Below, in pieces: positions 20,935 to 28,341 of a DNA stretch of 64,000 bases (positions within the stretch are counted from its first letter, which is position 1; each line of letters opens with the position of its first letter). Source of the stretch: Streptomyces nigrescens (lineage in GTDB: Bacteria; Actinomycetota; Actinomycetes; Streptomycetales; Streptomycetaceae); contig AP026073.1 of NCBI GenBank assembly GCA_024349765.1, positions 1,302,001-1,366,000 on the forward strand, given 5' to 3'. The translations under genes and the position numbers were made by a program. A model generated the notes under the pieces. That model searched no databases, was not told the origin of the DNA, and saw only the letters and a list, made by a program, of their open reading frames with translations.

Positions 20935-21118
20935 TGCCCCATCGGGTGCTCCGACTCGTCCGGCCGGATCGCCGCACGAGGAGCGACCGGCCGTCCTCAC
21001 GGATGGGGGTGCCCCCGGGCTCGAGCGAAGCCGAGAGCTTGGGGGAGGGTCAGCGCCGGATTTACACCGGCTTCCCCCGATCGGGTACGGATGACGTTGT
21101 CCCGCACACCTTAACCGG
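20935..21118 (-). promoter_or_regulatory. Cobalamin riboswitch
   Basis: On the minus strand the core reads GGGGGAAGCCGGTGTAAAT followed by CCGGCGCTGACCC (complement of about 21046-21077), the strongly conserved central part of the B12 aptamer. A B12-box-like AGTCGGAGCACC follows at the complement of about 20945-20956. It lies 180 bases upstream of the first gene of the ECF operon. Such switches lower expression when adenosyl- or methylcobalamin is bound. Outer boundaries are approximate. Confidence 0.82.
21003..21051. repeat. Palindromic Streptomyces-type repeat inside the riboswitch
   Basis: ATGGGGGTGCCCCCGGGC followed by TCGAGCGAAGCCGAGAGC and TTGGGGGAGGG forms nested inverted repeats. I recognise this as a sequence found in many intergenic regions of Streptomyces genomes (from memory, not searched). 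It lies between the conserved core and the B12 box, in the arm that varies in length among these riboswitches. Confidence 0.6.
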
Positions 21119-21293
21119 CCCCCGGCCGGGGGCCGCGGGCGCGGGGAGGGCACTGCGGCCGGCGGGGTGCGCCCTCGGGGGCGTCGGCCCGCCGGGGCCC
21201 CGCGGTCGGCAGGCGCACCTGCGATATTCACTTGCGCGCCCTCGTGCCTCGGGTCAGCGTCGCAGGTCACGTGACCAGGCAGAGAAGGCGAGC

Positions 21294-21701
21294 ATGCAGA
21301 CCCACCACGTCGACCACGAACTCATCCAGGCCGCGGCCCACGTCGCTCGTACCCGCTGCCGGGGCGACAACCACACCATGGCGGCCGCGGCCCGCGCCCG
21401 GGACGGCCGGATCGTCACCTCGGTGAACGCCTACCACTTCACCGGAGGCCCCTGCGCCGAGCTCGTCCTCATCGGCACGGCAGCCGCCCAGGGCGCCTAC
21501 GAGCTGGACACGATCGTCGCCGTGGGCGACCGCGACCGGGGGGTCGTTCCCCCGTGCGGCCGGTGCCGCCAGGTCCTGCTCGACTACTTTCCCGCCCTTG
21601 AGGTCATCGTCGGCGAAGGCGACCGCGTCCGAGCCGTCCCCCTCACCGACTTGCTGCCCGAGACCTACGTCTGGGCCGACCACCAGCTCGACGCCGAGTA
21701 G
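21294..21701 (+). CDS. Cytidine deaminase-like zinc hydrolase
   Basis: A 135-residue protein of the cytidine deaminase fold. The zinc site is visible as GPCAELVLIGTAA, where Cys-Ala-Glu supplies one ligand and the proton shuttle, and VPPCGRCRQVLLDYFP, which supplies the other two cysteines. This all-Cys arrangement suits tetrameric cytidine deaminases and blasticidin-S-deaminase-like enzymes. It would hydrolyse cytidine, deoxycytidine or an analogue to the uridine form. The start MQTHHVDHELIQAAAHVA follows AGAAGG. The gene stands alone, divergent from the B12 operon. Blasticidin resistance is an alternative; the C-terminus LPETYVWADHQLDAE does not decide. Confidence 0.85.
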   Translation: MQTHHVDHELIQAAAHVARTRCRGDNHTMAAAARARDGRIVTSVNAYHFTGGPCAELVLIGTAAAQGAYELDTIVAVGDRDRGVVPPCGRCRQVLLDYFPALEVIVGEGDRVRAVPLTDLLPETYVWADHQLDAE

Positions 21702-21717
21702 CCCGCGCCGCTCGGCA

Positions 21718-22617
21718 CTAGACGGACGGGACCTCGTCGCGGCCGCGTACGGCGACGACGAAGGCGCCACGGCCGTCCGTCCCGTCGGTGCCCGCCCCGT
21801 CCGGCCGGTCGCCCAGGACCCGTCCGTACGACGCCGCGACCGTCTCGCGGGCGTGGATGCGCGGCTGCCAGCCGTGCCGGCCCAGCCAGTCGGCGGCCGG
21901 TTCGTCGAGGCCGCCCTTCCACAGCGCGCTGATCTCGCGCATCGACGGCAGGGTACGGCCATCGGCCATCATCGCGCTGGTGCGGAAGTCCTCCGAGCCG
22001 GGGAAGGCGAGGCGGCTGCCCGGGGCGGACTGCTCGCCGAGGGTGGTCAGCAGCCGGGCGGCTTCCCCGGCCGACAGGTAGACCAGCAGCCCCTCGACGA
22101 GCCAGGCCGTCGGCTCGTCCGGCGCGAAACCGGCGGCCCGCAGCGGTGCGGTCCAGTCCGTGCGGAGGTCGGCGGCGACGGCGGTACGCGCACACCGCGG
22201 CCGGGCGCCCTGCTCGGCCAGCACCCGCTCCTTGAAGGCCAGCACCTCCGGCAGGTCGACCTCGTAGAGGCGTACGCCGTCGGGCCACGGCAACCGGTGG
22301 GCGCGGGTGTCGAGGCCGGCGGCGAGGATCACGACCTGGCGCAGGGCGTGTTGGGTGGTGGCCGTGGTCAGGTAGTCGTCGAAGAAGCGGGTGCGCAGCA
22401 CGACGTGCCGGAACAACCCGCGGTAGAACGCCTCCCGCTGGGGGGCGGGCACCTCCGCGTCGTCAGTCCGCGCGGCCGCGGCGGGCCGGGGCGGGGCGGC
22501 GGCCACGAAGCCCGCGGCGTACGGGTCGTCGAAGAGCCGGTCCGGGCGGGCGCTTTCGGTCGCACGGATCCGGGCTACACCGAGTGCGGTGGCGGCGACG
22601 CCGCGCAACTCGCCCAT
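21718..22617 (-). CDS. Class I SAM-dependent methyltransferase (leucine carboxyl methyltransferase-like family)
   Basis: A 299-residue methyltransferase of the PF04072/TIGR00027 type. It begins with GVAATALGVARIRATESARP and LFDDPYAAGFVA, a typical opening of actinobacterial members, followed by the SAM-binding VVILAAGLDTRAHRLPWPDG and the acidic loop LYEVDLPEVLAFKE. AWLVEGLLVYLSAGEAARLL is the usual post-motif helix. The family is large in actinobacteria and mostly of unknown substrate. The start MGELRGVAATALG was chosen because the upstream codons run into the tandem 11-mer array. The neighbours give no clue to its substrate. Confidence 0.88.
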   Translation of the reverse strand: MGELRGVAATALGVARIRATESARPDRLFDDPYAAGFVAAAPPRPAAAARTDDAEVPAPQREAFYRGLFRHVVLRTRFFDDYLTTATTQHALRQVVILAAGLDTRAHRLPWPDGVRLYEVDLPEVLAFKERVLAEQGARPRCARTAVAADLRTDWTAPLRAAGFAPDEPTAWLVEGLLVYLSAGEAARLLTTLGEQSAPGSRLAFPGSEDFRTSAMMADGRTLPSMREISALWKGGLDEPAADWLGRHGWQPRIHARETVAASYGRVLGDRPDGAGTDGTDGRGAFVVAVRGRDEVPSV

Positions 22618-22749
22618 GAGGGGCCTCCGGAGGCTGAGGAAAAGAGGAAGGAGGAAAGGGGGAAGGGGAAATGGGGGTGCGGTGAGCAGGGTGGGTGGTG
22701 GCGGCCTGAGCCTACCGCGATTTGGTTGCCCGAGGCTACTTAATTTCCC

Positions 22750-22800
22750 GCCGTGGCCTTGCCGTGGCCTTGCCGTGGCCTTGCCGTGGCCTTGCCGTGG
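22750..22800. repeat. Tandem 11-mer GCCGTGGCCTT (about 4.6 copies)
   Basis: Exact head-to-tail copies start at 22750, 22761, 22772 and 22783, with a partial copy at 22794. The array lies between the methyltransferase promoter region and the end of the MBL-fold gene. Confidence 0.95.
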
Positions 22801-22815
22801 CTCCACCGGCACCGC

Positions 22816-23973
22816 CTACGGGTTCAGTTGCACCGCCTGATAGCGCGCCGGACCGTCCGTCGCCCGCTCCACCCGCTCCACCTGTCCCAGCTTCACCAGG
22901 CGGCGCAGATGGGCCTCGGCCTCCGAGACCGCGATGTTCCGTGACGCGAACGGGATGTGCTCCCACGGACGGTTCCACTCCATGCGGACGGCGAGTTCCC
23001 AGGGGGTCAGGGGTTCGCGGAGCAGTGCTCGCAGTCCGGAGAGCCGCTCTTCATGGTGGGCGATGAGCTCGCGTACGCGTCCGCCGGCATCGGTGAAGGC
23101 GTGCTGATGCGCGGGCAGGACCTCGGCGGGCGCGAGGCGGGCGACGCGTTCGAGGGAGTCGAGGTAGTCGCCCAGGGGGTCGGTGGCGCCCCCCGGGCTC
23201 TCCCCTTCGTTGGAGCGGGTGGGACCCCCGTCGCCGTCCGGATCCTCGTACAGGCCGATGTGCGGGGTGATGCCGGGGAGGAGGTGGTCGCCGGAGAACA
23301 GCCGCCCGAAGCCGGGCCGTTGTCCGCCTCCGCCTCCGTCTCCGCCCCTGCCCGTCTCGCCGTCCTGTCGCGGGCCGGCCGCCGGGTGCTCCTCCTCCAG
23401 GTGCAGGCACACATGGCCCGGTGTGTGGCCCGGCGTCCAGATGGCGCGCAGCCGGCGGCCCGGCAGGTCGAGCAGCTCGCCCGGGGCGATGTCGCGGTCC
23501 GGCAGCGCGACCTCCCGGCCCGGCGGTCGGTGGCCGCTCCTCCGCTTGGCGTGTGCCTCCCGCAGCCGGGCCACGTGCGCGTCCGGTGCGCCCGCGGTGG
23601 AGAGCTTGGTGATCAGGTAGTCGAGCCACTCTCCTGGTACGGCCGCGCGGGTGCGGCGTACGACGGCGGTGTCCGCGGCGTGCATCGCGATCCAGGCGCC
23701 GGACGCCTCCCGCACCTTGGCGGACAGGCCGTGGTGATCGGGGTGGTGATGGGTGATCAAGATGCCGTGGAGATCGGTGAGGGCGAAACCGCAGGCGGTC
23801 ACGCCGGCCACCAAGGTGTCCCAGGAGTCCGGGTCGTCCCATCCGGTGTCGATCAGCACCGGCCCGCGGTCGGTCTCCAGGAGGTGGACGAGGGTGTGGC
23901 CGAGCGGATTGTCCGGGATGGGGACGGCGATGCTCCACACCCCGCCCTTGTGGTCGATCACCTGCGCGCCCAT
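22816..23973 (-). CDS. MBL-fold metallo-hydrolase in the KstR-box gene set
   Basis: A 385-residue metallo-beta-lactamase-fold hydrolase with the two-metal motif at His75, His77, Asp79 and His80 (ILITHHHPDHHG). Later ligands are in IWTPGHTPGHVCLHLEEE, GRLFSGDHLLP and LPAHQHAF. After about residue 295 a winged-helix-like C-terminal extension (VRMEWNRPWEHIPFA, then EAEAHLRRLVKLGQVERV) completes the layout seen in LACTB2-like hydrolases, which act on thioesters, esters or RNA. A perfect KstR box lies 38 bases upstream of its start, linking it to sterol catabolism; hydrolysis of a CoA thioester or ring ester is plausible. A Gly/Asp-rich insert sits near residues 205-225. The exact substrate is unknown. 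Confidence 0.85.
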   Translation of the reverse strand: MGAQVIDHKGGVWSIAVPIPDNPLGHTLVHLLETDRGPVLIDTGWDDPDSWDTLVAGVTACGFALTDLHGILITHHHPDHHGLSAKVREASGAWIAMHAADTAVVRRTRAAVPGEWLDYLITKLSTAGAPDAHVARLREAHAKRRSGHRPPGREVALPDRDIAPGELLDLPGRRLRAIWTPGHTPGHVCLHLEEEHPAAGPRQDGETGRGGDGGGGGQRPGFGRLFSGDHLLPGITPHIGLYEDPDGDGGPTRSNEGESPGGATDPLGDYLDSLERVARLAPAEVLPAHQHAFTDAGGRVRELIAHHEERLSGLRALLREPLTPWELAVRMEWNRPWEHIPFASRNIAVSEAEAHLRRLVKLGQVERVERATDGPARYQAVQLNP

Positions 23974-24010
23974 CGCGGACCCCTCTCGTCGAAACCGCCC
24001 TCACTATAAC

Positions 24011-24024
24011 TAGAACGGGTTTCA
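24011..24024. promoter_or_regulatory. KstR box between the MBL-fold and aldehyde dehydrogenase genes
   Basis: TAGAACGGGTTTCA matches TnnAACnnGTTnnA at every fixed position. It is 38 bases from the MBL-fold start and 189 bases from the aldehyde dehydrogenase start. Confidence 0.85.
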
Positions 24025-24135
24025 AGTGAGGGGTTAAGTGTCCGCCGCCATGGGGGAGTTGGCGGGGCCCGGATTCGGTCGGCGCCGTGGACTCCTCCCA
24101 CTGGAACTGGTAACAGTTCCTGATACGCAGCGTGT

Positions 24136-24150
24136 CTGACGAACCGTCAG
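24136..24150. promoter_or_regulatory. Recurrent dyad CTGACGAACCGTCAG upstream of aldehyde dehydrogenase
   Basis: A perfect CTGAC/GTCAG inverted repeat with spacer GAACC, 63 bases before the aldehyde dehydrogenase ATG. The identical 15-mer occurs at 32249. A second inverted repeat, GGAACTG with CAGTTCC, lies at 24103-24120. Confidence 0.6.
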
Positions 24151-24212
24151 CAAGCGTGGCGTAGTAGCGCCATCGTTCGTCCACAGCAGCTCATCGTCGG
24201 GAGGCGGCAGCC

Positions 24213-25664
24213 ATGAGCGACCTCGTCGAGCACGGAAAGCTCTACATAGGCGGTGCGTTGGTCGATCCGGCCGGCCGGGACACGATCGAGGTCGTCTCAC
24301 CGCACACCGAGCAGGTCATCGGCCGGGTCCCGCACGCCTCGCGGGCCGATGTCGACCGTGCGGTGGCCGCGGCCCGCACCTCCTTCGCGTCCGGGGTGTG
24401 GGCGAACGCCCCGCTCGCGGACCGGATCGCGGTGGTGACCCGTATCAAGGACGCCTTCGCGGCGCGCAGCGAGGAGATCGCCAGGGTCATCAGCTCGCAG
24501 AACGGCACCCCGTTCACCTCGGGCGTCATGGTGCAGTCGCTGGCCTCGGTGCTGGCCTGGGACGCGGCGCTCACGGTGGCCCGGGACTTCCCGTTCGAGG
24601 AGCGGCGGGCCGGGGTGCTGGGGCCGATCCTCGTACGGCGGGAACCGGCCGGGGTGGTGGCGGCCGTGGTGCCGTGGAACGTGCCGCAGTTCACCGCCGC
24701 CGCCAAGCTCGCGCCGGCGCTGCTGGCCGGCTGTTCGGTGGTGCTGAAGGTGTCGCCGGAGACCCCGCTGGACGCGTACCTCCTCGGGGAGATCGCGACC
24801 GCGGCCGGGCTGCCGGAGGGGGTGCTCTCGATCCTGCCGGCGGACCGTGAGGTGAGCGAGTACCTCGTCGGGCATCCGGGCGTGGACAAGGTGTCGTTCA
24901 CCGGGTCGGTGGCGGCGGGCAAGCGGGTCATGGAGGTCGCGGCCCGGAACCTCAGCCGGGTCACGCTGGAGCTGGGCGGCAAGTCGGCGGCGGTGATCCT
25001 GCCGGACGCCGATCTGGACGCGGCGGTGGCCGGCATCGTGCCGTTCGCCTGGATGATCAACGGGCAGGCGTGCGTGGCGCAGACCCGGATCCTCGCGCCG
25101 CGCAGCCACTACGACGAGATCGCCGAGCGCTTCACCGCGGCGGCGTCCGCGCTCACCGTGGGCGACCCGCTGGATCCGGCCACCGAGGTCGGCCCGTTGG
25201 TCGCCCGCCGGCAGCAGCAGCGCTCGCTGGACTACATCGCGCTCGGCCAGAAGGAAGGCGCCAAGGTCCTCACCGGCGGCGGCCGTCCGAAGGGGCAGAC
25301 CACCGGCTGGTACGTCGAGCCGACGCTCTTCGGCGAGGTCGGCAACGGCATGCGGATCGCCCGGGAGGAGATCTTCGGGCCGGTGATCTGCCTGCTGCCG
25401 TATGAGGACGAGGCGGAGGCGGTGCGGATCGCCAACGACTCCGACTACGGGCTGTCCGGCTCGGTGTGGACGGGCGATGTCGAGCACGGCGTCGACGTGG
25501 CGCGGCGGGTGCGGACCGGTACGTACTCGGTCAACACGTTCAGCATCGACATGCTCGGGCCGTTCGGCGGCTACAAGAACTCCGGGATCGGGCGGGAGTT
25601 CGGGCCCGAGGGGTTCGGCGAGTATCTGGAGCACAAGATGATCCACCTGCCGGCGGGTGCGTGA
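24213..25664 (+). CDS. NAD(P)-dependent aldehyde dehydrogenase (sterol cluster)
   Basis: A 483-residue aldehyde dehydrogenase. The catalytic Cys287 is in MINGQACVAQTRIL, the general base Glu253 in TLELGGKSAAVI, Asn156 in VVPWNVPQFTA, and Lys179 for cofactor binding in SVVLKVSPETP. It would oxidise an aldehyde to a carboxylate in the cytosol. In this setting the likely substrate is the C26 (C27) aldehyde formed from the sterol side chain by the P450 or the alcohol dehydrogenase, but other aldehydes are possible. GGGAGG precedes the start MSDLVEHGKLYIGG. The stop overlaps the ferredoxin start as TGATG, so both are made together. KstR box and recurrent dyad lie upstream. Confidence 0.9.
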   Translation: MSDLVEHGKLYIGGALVDPAGRDTIEVVSPHTEQVIGRVPHASRADVDRAVAAARTSFASGVWANAPLADRIAVVTRIKDAFAARSEEIARVISSQNGTPFTSGVMVQSLASVLAWDAALTVARDFPFEERRAGVLGPILVRREPAGVVAAVVPWNVPQFTAAAKLAPALLAGCSVVLKVSPETPLDAYLLGEIATAAGLPEGVLSILPADREVSEYLVGHPGVDKVSFTGSVAAGKRVMEVAARNLSRVTLELGGKSAAVILPDADLDAAVAGIVPFAWMINGQACVAQTRILAPRSHYDEIAERFTAAASALTVGDPLDPATEVGPLVARRQQQRSLDYIALGQKEGAKVLTGGGRPKGQTTGWYVEPTLFGEVGNGMRIAREEIFGPVICLLPYEDEAEAVRIANDSDYGLSGSVWTGDVEHGVDVARRVRTGTYSVNTFSIDMLGPFGGYKNSGIGREFGPEGFGEYLEHKMIHLPAGA

Positions 25665-25918
25665 TGGCGGACGCGGAGGGGCGGACGGCGGAACGGTGGC
25701 GGGTGGCGGTCGACCGGGGCGTGTGCATCGGGTCGGGGATGTGTGTCGGCGCGGCCCCGGACGGGTTCCGGCTGGACACCGCGCGGCAGTCCCACCCGGT
25801 GGCGACGGAGACGGCGGCCGGCGAGCGCGTATTGGCGGCGGCCGAGGGGTGCCCCGTGGAGGCGATCACGCTCACCGTGGTGGACAGCGGGGCGGCGGTC
25901 TTCCCTCCGGAGGAGTGA
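25664..25918 (+). CDS. [3Fe-4S] ferredoxin, P450 redox partner type
   Basis: An 84-residue ferredoxin with three cluster cysteines, Cys21 and Cys27 (VCIGSGMCVGAAPDGF) and Cys63 (AAEGCPVEAIT). The position that would hold a fourth Cys in a [4Fe-4S] protein is Ser24, so a [3Fe-4S] cluster is expected. Such ferredoxins pass electrons from an NAD(P)H reductase to cytochrome P450s. The only P450 in this window is the CYP125-like enzyme 12 kb away, its likely client. The start overlaps the aldehyde dehydrogenase stop by one base (TGATG). No ferredoxin reductase gene is seen nearby. Confidence 0.88.
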   Translation: MADAEGRTAERWRVAVDRGVCIGSGMCVGAAPDGFRLDTARQSHPVATETAAGERVLAAAEGCPVEAITLTVVDSGAAVFPPEE

Positions 25919-25970
25919 GGGGGCCTTCAGGGACCAGAGGCCAAAGGCCAAAGGCCACGGGAGGCGCCCC

Positions 25971-26603
25971 CTAGCCCCCCGCCCCCGGTGACGTCACGTC
26001 GATCAGGCGGCAGACCGTTTCGATGTCGATCTTGACCTGGGCGATCGAGGCGCGGCCGGAGAGCCAGGTGATCAGGGCCGAGTGCCAGGTGTGCTCGATG
26101 ACGCGGACCGCGGAGAGCTGTTCGGGGGTGGGCGGGCCGTCCAGGCGCATCGCGTCGAGGATGATCGCCGTGGTCAGCCGGGAGACCGTGTCGACCTCGG
26201 GGCTCACCGAGCGGTCGGCGAAGGTCAGCGCGCGGACCATGGCGTCCGCGAGGTGCGGTTCGCGCTGCAGGGCGCGGAACGCCCGCATCAGGGTCTGGGC
26301 GACCCGGGCGCCCGGTTCCGGCTCGGCCGGCGGGCGCTTGCGCAGCGTCTCGTGCATGTGCTGGAGCTGGTCCTGCATGGTGGCGACCAGCAGGTGCACC
26401 TTGGACGGGAAGTAGCGGTAGAGCGTGCCGAGCGCGACGCCCGAGGACTCGGCGACCTCGCGCATCTGTACGGCGTCGAAGCCGCCACGGGAGGCCAGTT
26501 TGGCGCTGGTGTGCAGGATGCGGCGGCGCCGGGCCTCCTGACGCTCGGTCAGGGGAGGACTCGCGGGAAGCGCCGGCCTGGCTGCCTTGGATTCCGTAGT
26601 CAT
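25971..26603 (-). CDS. kstR: KstR-like TetR-family repressor of sterol catabolism
   Basis: A 210-residue TetR-family regulator. The DNA-binding domain (about residues 20-75) reads RRRRILHTSAKLASRGGFDA, VQMREVAESSGVALGTLY and RYFPSKVHLLVATMQDQ. The YRYFPSKVHLLV stretch and the later MVRALTFADRSVSPEVD and WLSGRASIAQV match M. tuberculosis KstR, whose ligand is a 3-oxo-sterol acyl-CoA and whose operator is TnnAACnnGTTnnA. Six such sites or near-sites occur in this window. The start MTTESKAARPALPAS lacks a clear ribosome-binding site; MGTMTTES nine bases upstream is an alternative. The gene converges on the ferredoxin gene and is divergent from a glycosyltransferase operon, with a KstR box between. 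Confidence 0.9.
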   Translation of the reverse strand: MTTESKAARPALPASPPLTERQEARRRRILHTSAKLASRGGFDAVQMREVAESSGVALGTLYRYFPSKVHLLVATMQDQLQHMHETLRKRPPAEPEPGARVAQTLMRAFRALQREPHLADAMVRALTFADRSVSPEVDTVSRLTTAIILDAMRLDGPPTPEQLSAVRVIEHTWHSALITWLSGRASIAQVKIDIETVCRLIDVTSPGAGG

Positions 26604-26795
26604 TGTTCCCATTCCATGGCTGTTCCGTGGCCGTCCGTGGCGTTCTGTCCGCGATGTGATGAGTGCCGCTGCCGCGACCGGCACAGCATGGCAGGGGGTC
26701 GGGTGGTGGCGCGAATCACCTGGTGCGGCTCTTTTCGCATCGTTCTTGGCCGGTAGATTCGAAGCTCGGTGAACTGATCAGTAGCCCAGCAGTTC

Positions 26796-26809
26796 TGAAA
26801 CTTGTTCTA
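26796..26809. promoter_or_regulatory. KstR box between kstR and the glycosyltransferase operon
   Basis: TGAAACTTGTTCTA matches TnnAACnnGTTnnA fully. It lies 54 bases before the glycosyltransferase GTG and 192 bases before the kstR start, so it may serve autoregulation, the operon, or both. A palindrome ACTGATCAGT is at 26773-26782. Confidence 0.85.
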
Positions 26810-26863
26810 GATTACCGCCAGCGGTTACGCTCCGGCGAAAGTCCAGTGAGAAGGGGGCCGAGC

Positions 26864-28255
26864 GTGACCGCAGAGGCCGTTCAGGCAGCCGCGCCTCGCC
26901 CTGCCGGGGGCTCCTCGGCCGCCGCCCCGAGCGACCCGGGAAGCCTGGAGCGCGCCGCGATCACCACCTCACAGGACCACGGGCGCCCCCTGCGCATCGC
27001 GATGCTCACGTACAAGGGGAACCCGTTCTGCGGCGGCCAGGGCGTCTACGTACGCCACCTCTCACGCGAGCTGGCCCGGCTCGGCCACAGCGTCGAGGTG
27101 ATCGGCGCCCAGCCCTATCCGGTCCTCGACGAGGGCGTGCGGCTGACCGAGCTGGCGAGCCTGGACCTCTACCGCCAGCCGGACCCGTTCCGCACGCCGA
27201 AGCGCGGCGAGTACCGCGACTGGATCGACGCCCTCGAGGTGGGCACGATGTGGACCGGCGGCTTCCCCGAACCGCTGACCTTCTCGCTGCGCGCCCGGCG
27301 GCATCTCGCCGCCCGCGCCGGCCAGTTCGACGTCGTCCACGACAACCAGACCCTCGGCTACGGCCTGCTCGGCGGCCCCGGCGCGCTCGGCGCCCCGCTG
27401 GTCACCACGATCCATCACCCCATCACCGTCGACCGCCGGCTCGACCTGGCCGCCGCCACCGACTGGAAGCGCCGCGCCTCGGTCCGCCGCTGGTACGGCT
27501 TCACCCGGATGCAGAAGCGGGTCGCCCGCCGGCTGCCGTCCGTGCTGACCGTCTCCGGCTCGTCCCGCCAGGAGATCGTCGACGACCTCGGGGTCCGCCC
27601 CGAGCGGATCCATGTGGTCCCCATCGGCGCCGACACCGACCTCTTCTCGCCGGACGCGTCCGTCCCCGAGGTGCCGGGCCGGATCGTCACCACCTCCAGC
27701 GCCGACGTCCCCCTCAAGGGTCTGGTCCACCTCGTCGAGGCGCTCGCCAAGGTACGCACCGAGAACCCCGACGCCCATCTGGTGGTCGTCGGCAAGCGCG
27801 CCGACGACGGACCGGTCGCCGCCGCCATCGAACGGCTCGGACTGGCCGGCGCCATCGAGTTCGTCAAGGGCATCAGCGACCCCGAACTCGTCGACCTCGT
27901 GCGCAGTGCCCAGATCGCCTGTGTGCCCTCCCTCTACGAGGGGTTCTCGCTGCCCGCCGCCGAGGCGATGGCCACCGGCACCCCGCTGCTCGCCACCACC
28001 GGCGGCGCCATCCCGGAGGTCGCCGGGCCGGACGGCGAGACGTGTCTGGCGGTGCCGCCGGGCGACGCAGGCGCGCTGGCGGACGGTCTGCTGCGGCTCC
28101 TCGGCGACCCGGAGCTGCGCCGCCGGCTGGGCACGGCCGGCCGGGAGCGGGTGCTGGCCCGCTTCACCTGGCGCCAGGCCGCCCTCGGCACCGCCGAGCG
28201 CTACCGCGAGGCCATCGCCCTCCAGGGCAGCCGGTCCGCCGCCGCCCGCAGATAG
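26864..28255 (+). CDS. GT4-family glycosyltransferase
   Basis: A 463-residue GT-B glycosyltransferase of family 4, moving a sugar from a nucleotide donor. Landmarks are RIAMLTYKGNPFCGGQGVYV with HLSRELARLGHSVEVIG at the N-terminal domain, VVPIGADTDLFSP in the linker and DVPLKGLVHLVEALA in the donor domain. The donor-site E-x7-E lies in YEGFSLPAAEAMATGTPLLA. I start at the GTG preceded by GAAGGGGG; about 45 N-terminal residues are Ala/Pro-rich and non-conserved. It heads a tightly coupled trio with a methyltransferase and an alpha/alpha-toroid protein, and a KstR box lies 54 bases upstream. Acceptor and sugar are unknown; a lipid or glucan product is plausible. Confidence 0.88.
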   Translation: MTAEAVQAAAPRPAGGSSAAAPSDPGSLERAAITTSQDHGRPLRIAMLTYKGNPFCGGQGVYVRHLSRELARLGHSVEVIGAQPYPVLDEGVRLTELASLDLYRQPDPFRTPKRGEYRDWIDALEVGTMWTGGFPEPLTFSLRARRHLAARAGQFDVVHDNQTLGYGLLGGPGALGAPLVTTIHHPITVDRRLDLAAATDWKRRASVRRWYGFTRMQKRVARRLPSVLTVSGSSRQEIVDDLGVRPERIHVVPIGADTDLFSPDASVPEVPGRIVTTSSADVPLKGLVHLVEALAKVRTENPDAHLVVVGKRADDGPVAAAIERLGLAGAIEFVKGISDPELVDLVRSAQIACVPSLYEGFSLPAAEAMATGTPLLATTGGAIPEVAGPDGETCLAVPPGDAGALADGLLRLLGDPELRRRLGTAGRERVLARFTWRQAALGTAERYREAIALQGSRSAAARR

Positions 28256-28341
28256 CTCCGTCACCTCCCGGCGCCGCCTCCCGGGCGCCCCGCCGCCGTT
28301 TCGCACCACCGCCACCCACCGCCGGACGAAAGCAGAACGCC

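Larger units (their letters stand above)
20759..21293. other. Long leader region: riboswitch plus palindromic repeat element
   Basis: About 535 bases without a gene. Most is accounted for by the cobalamin riboswitch (minus strand) and the repeat element inside it. The remaining stretch next to 21293 is GC-rich and presumably holds the promoters of the riboswitch operon and of the deaminase gene. Confidence 0.7.
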
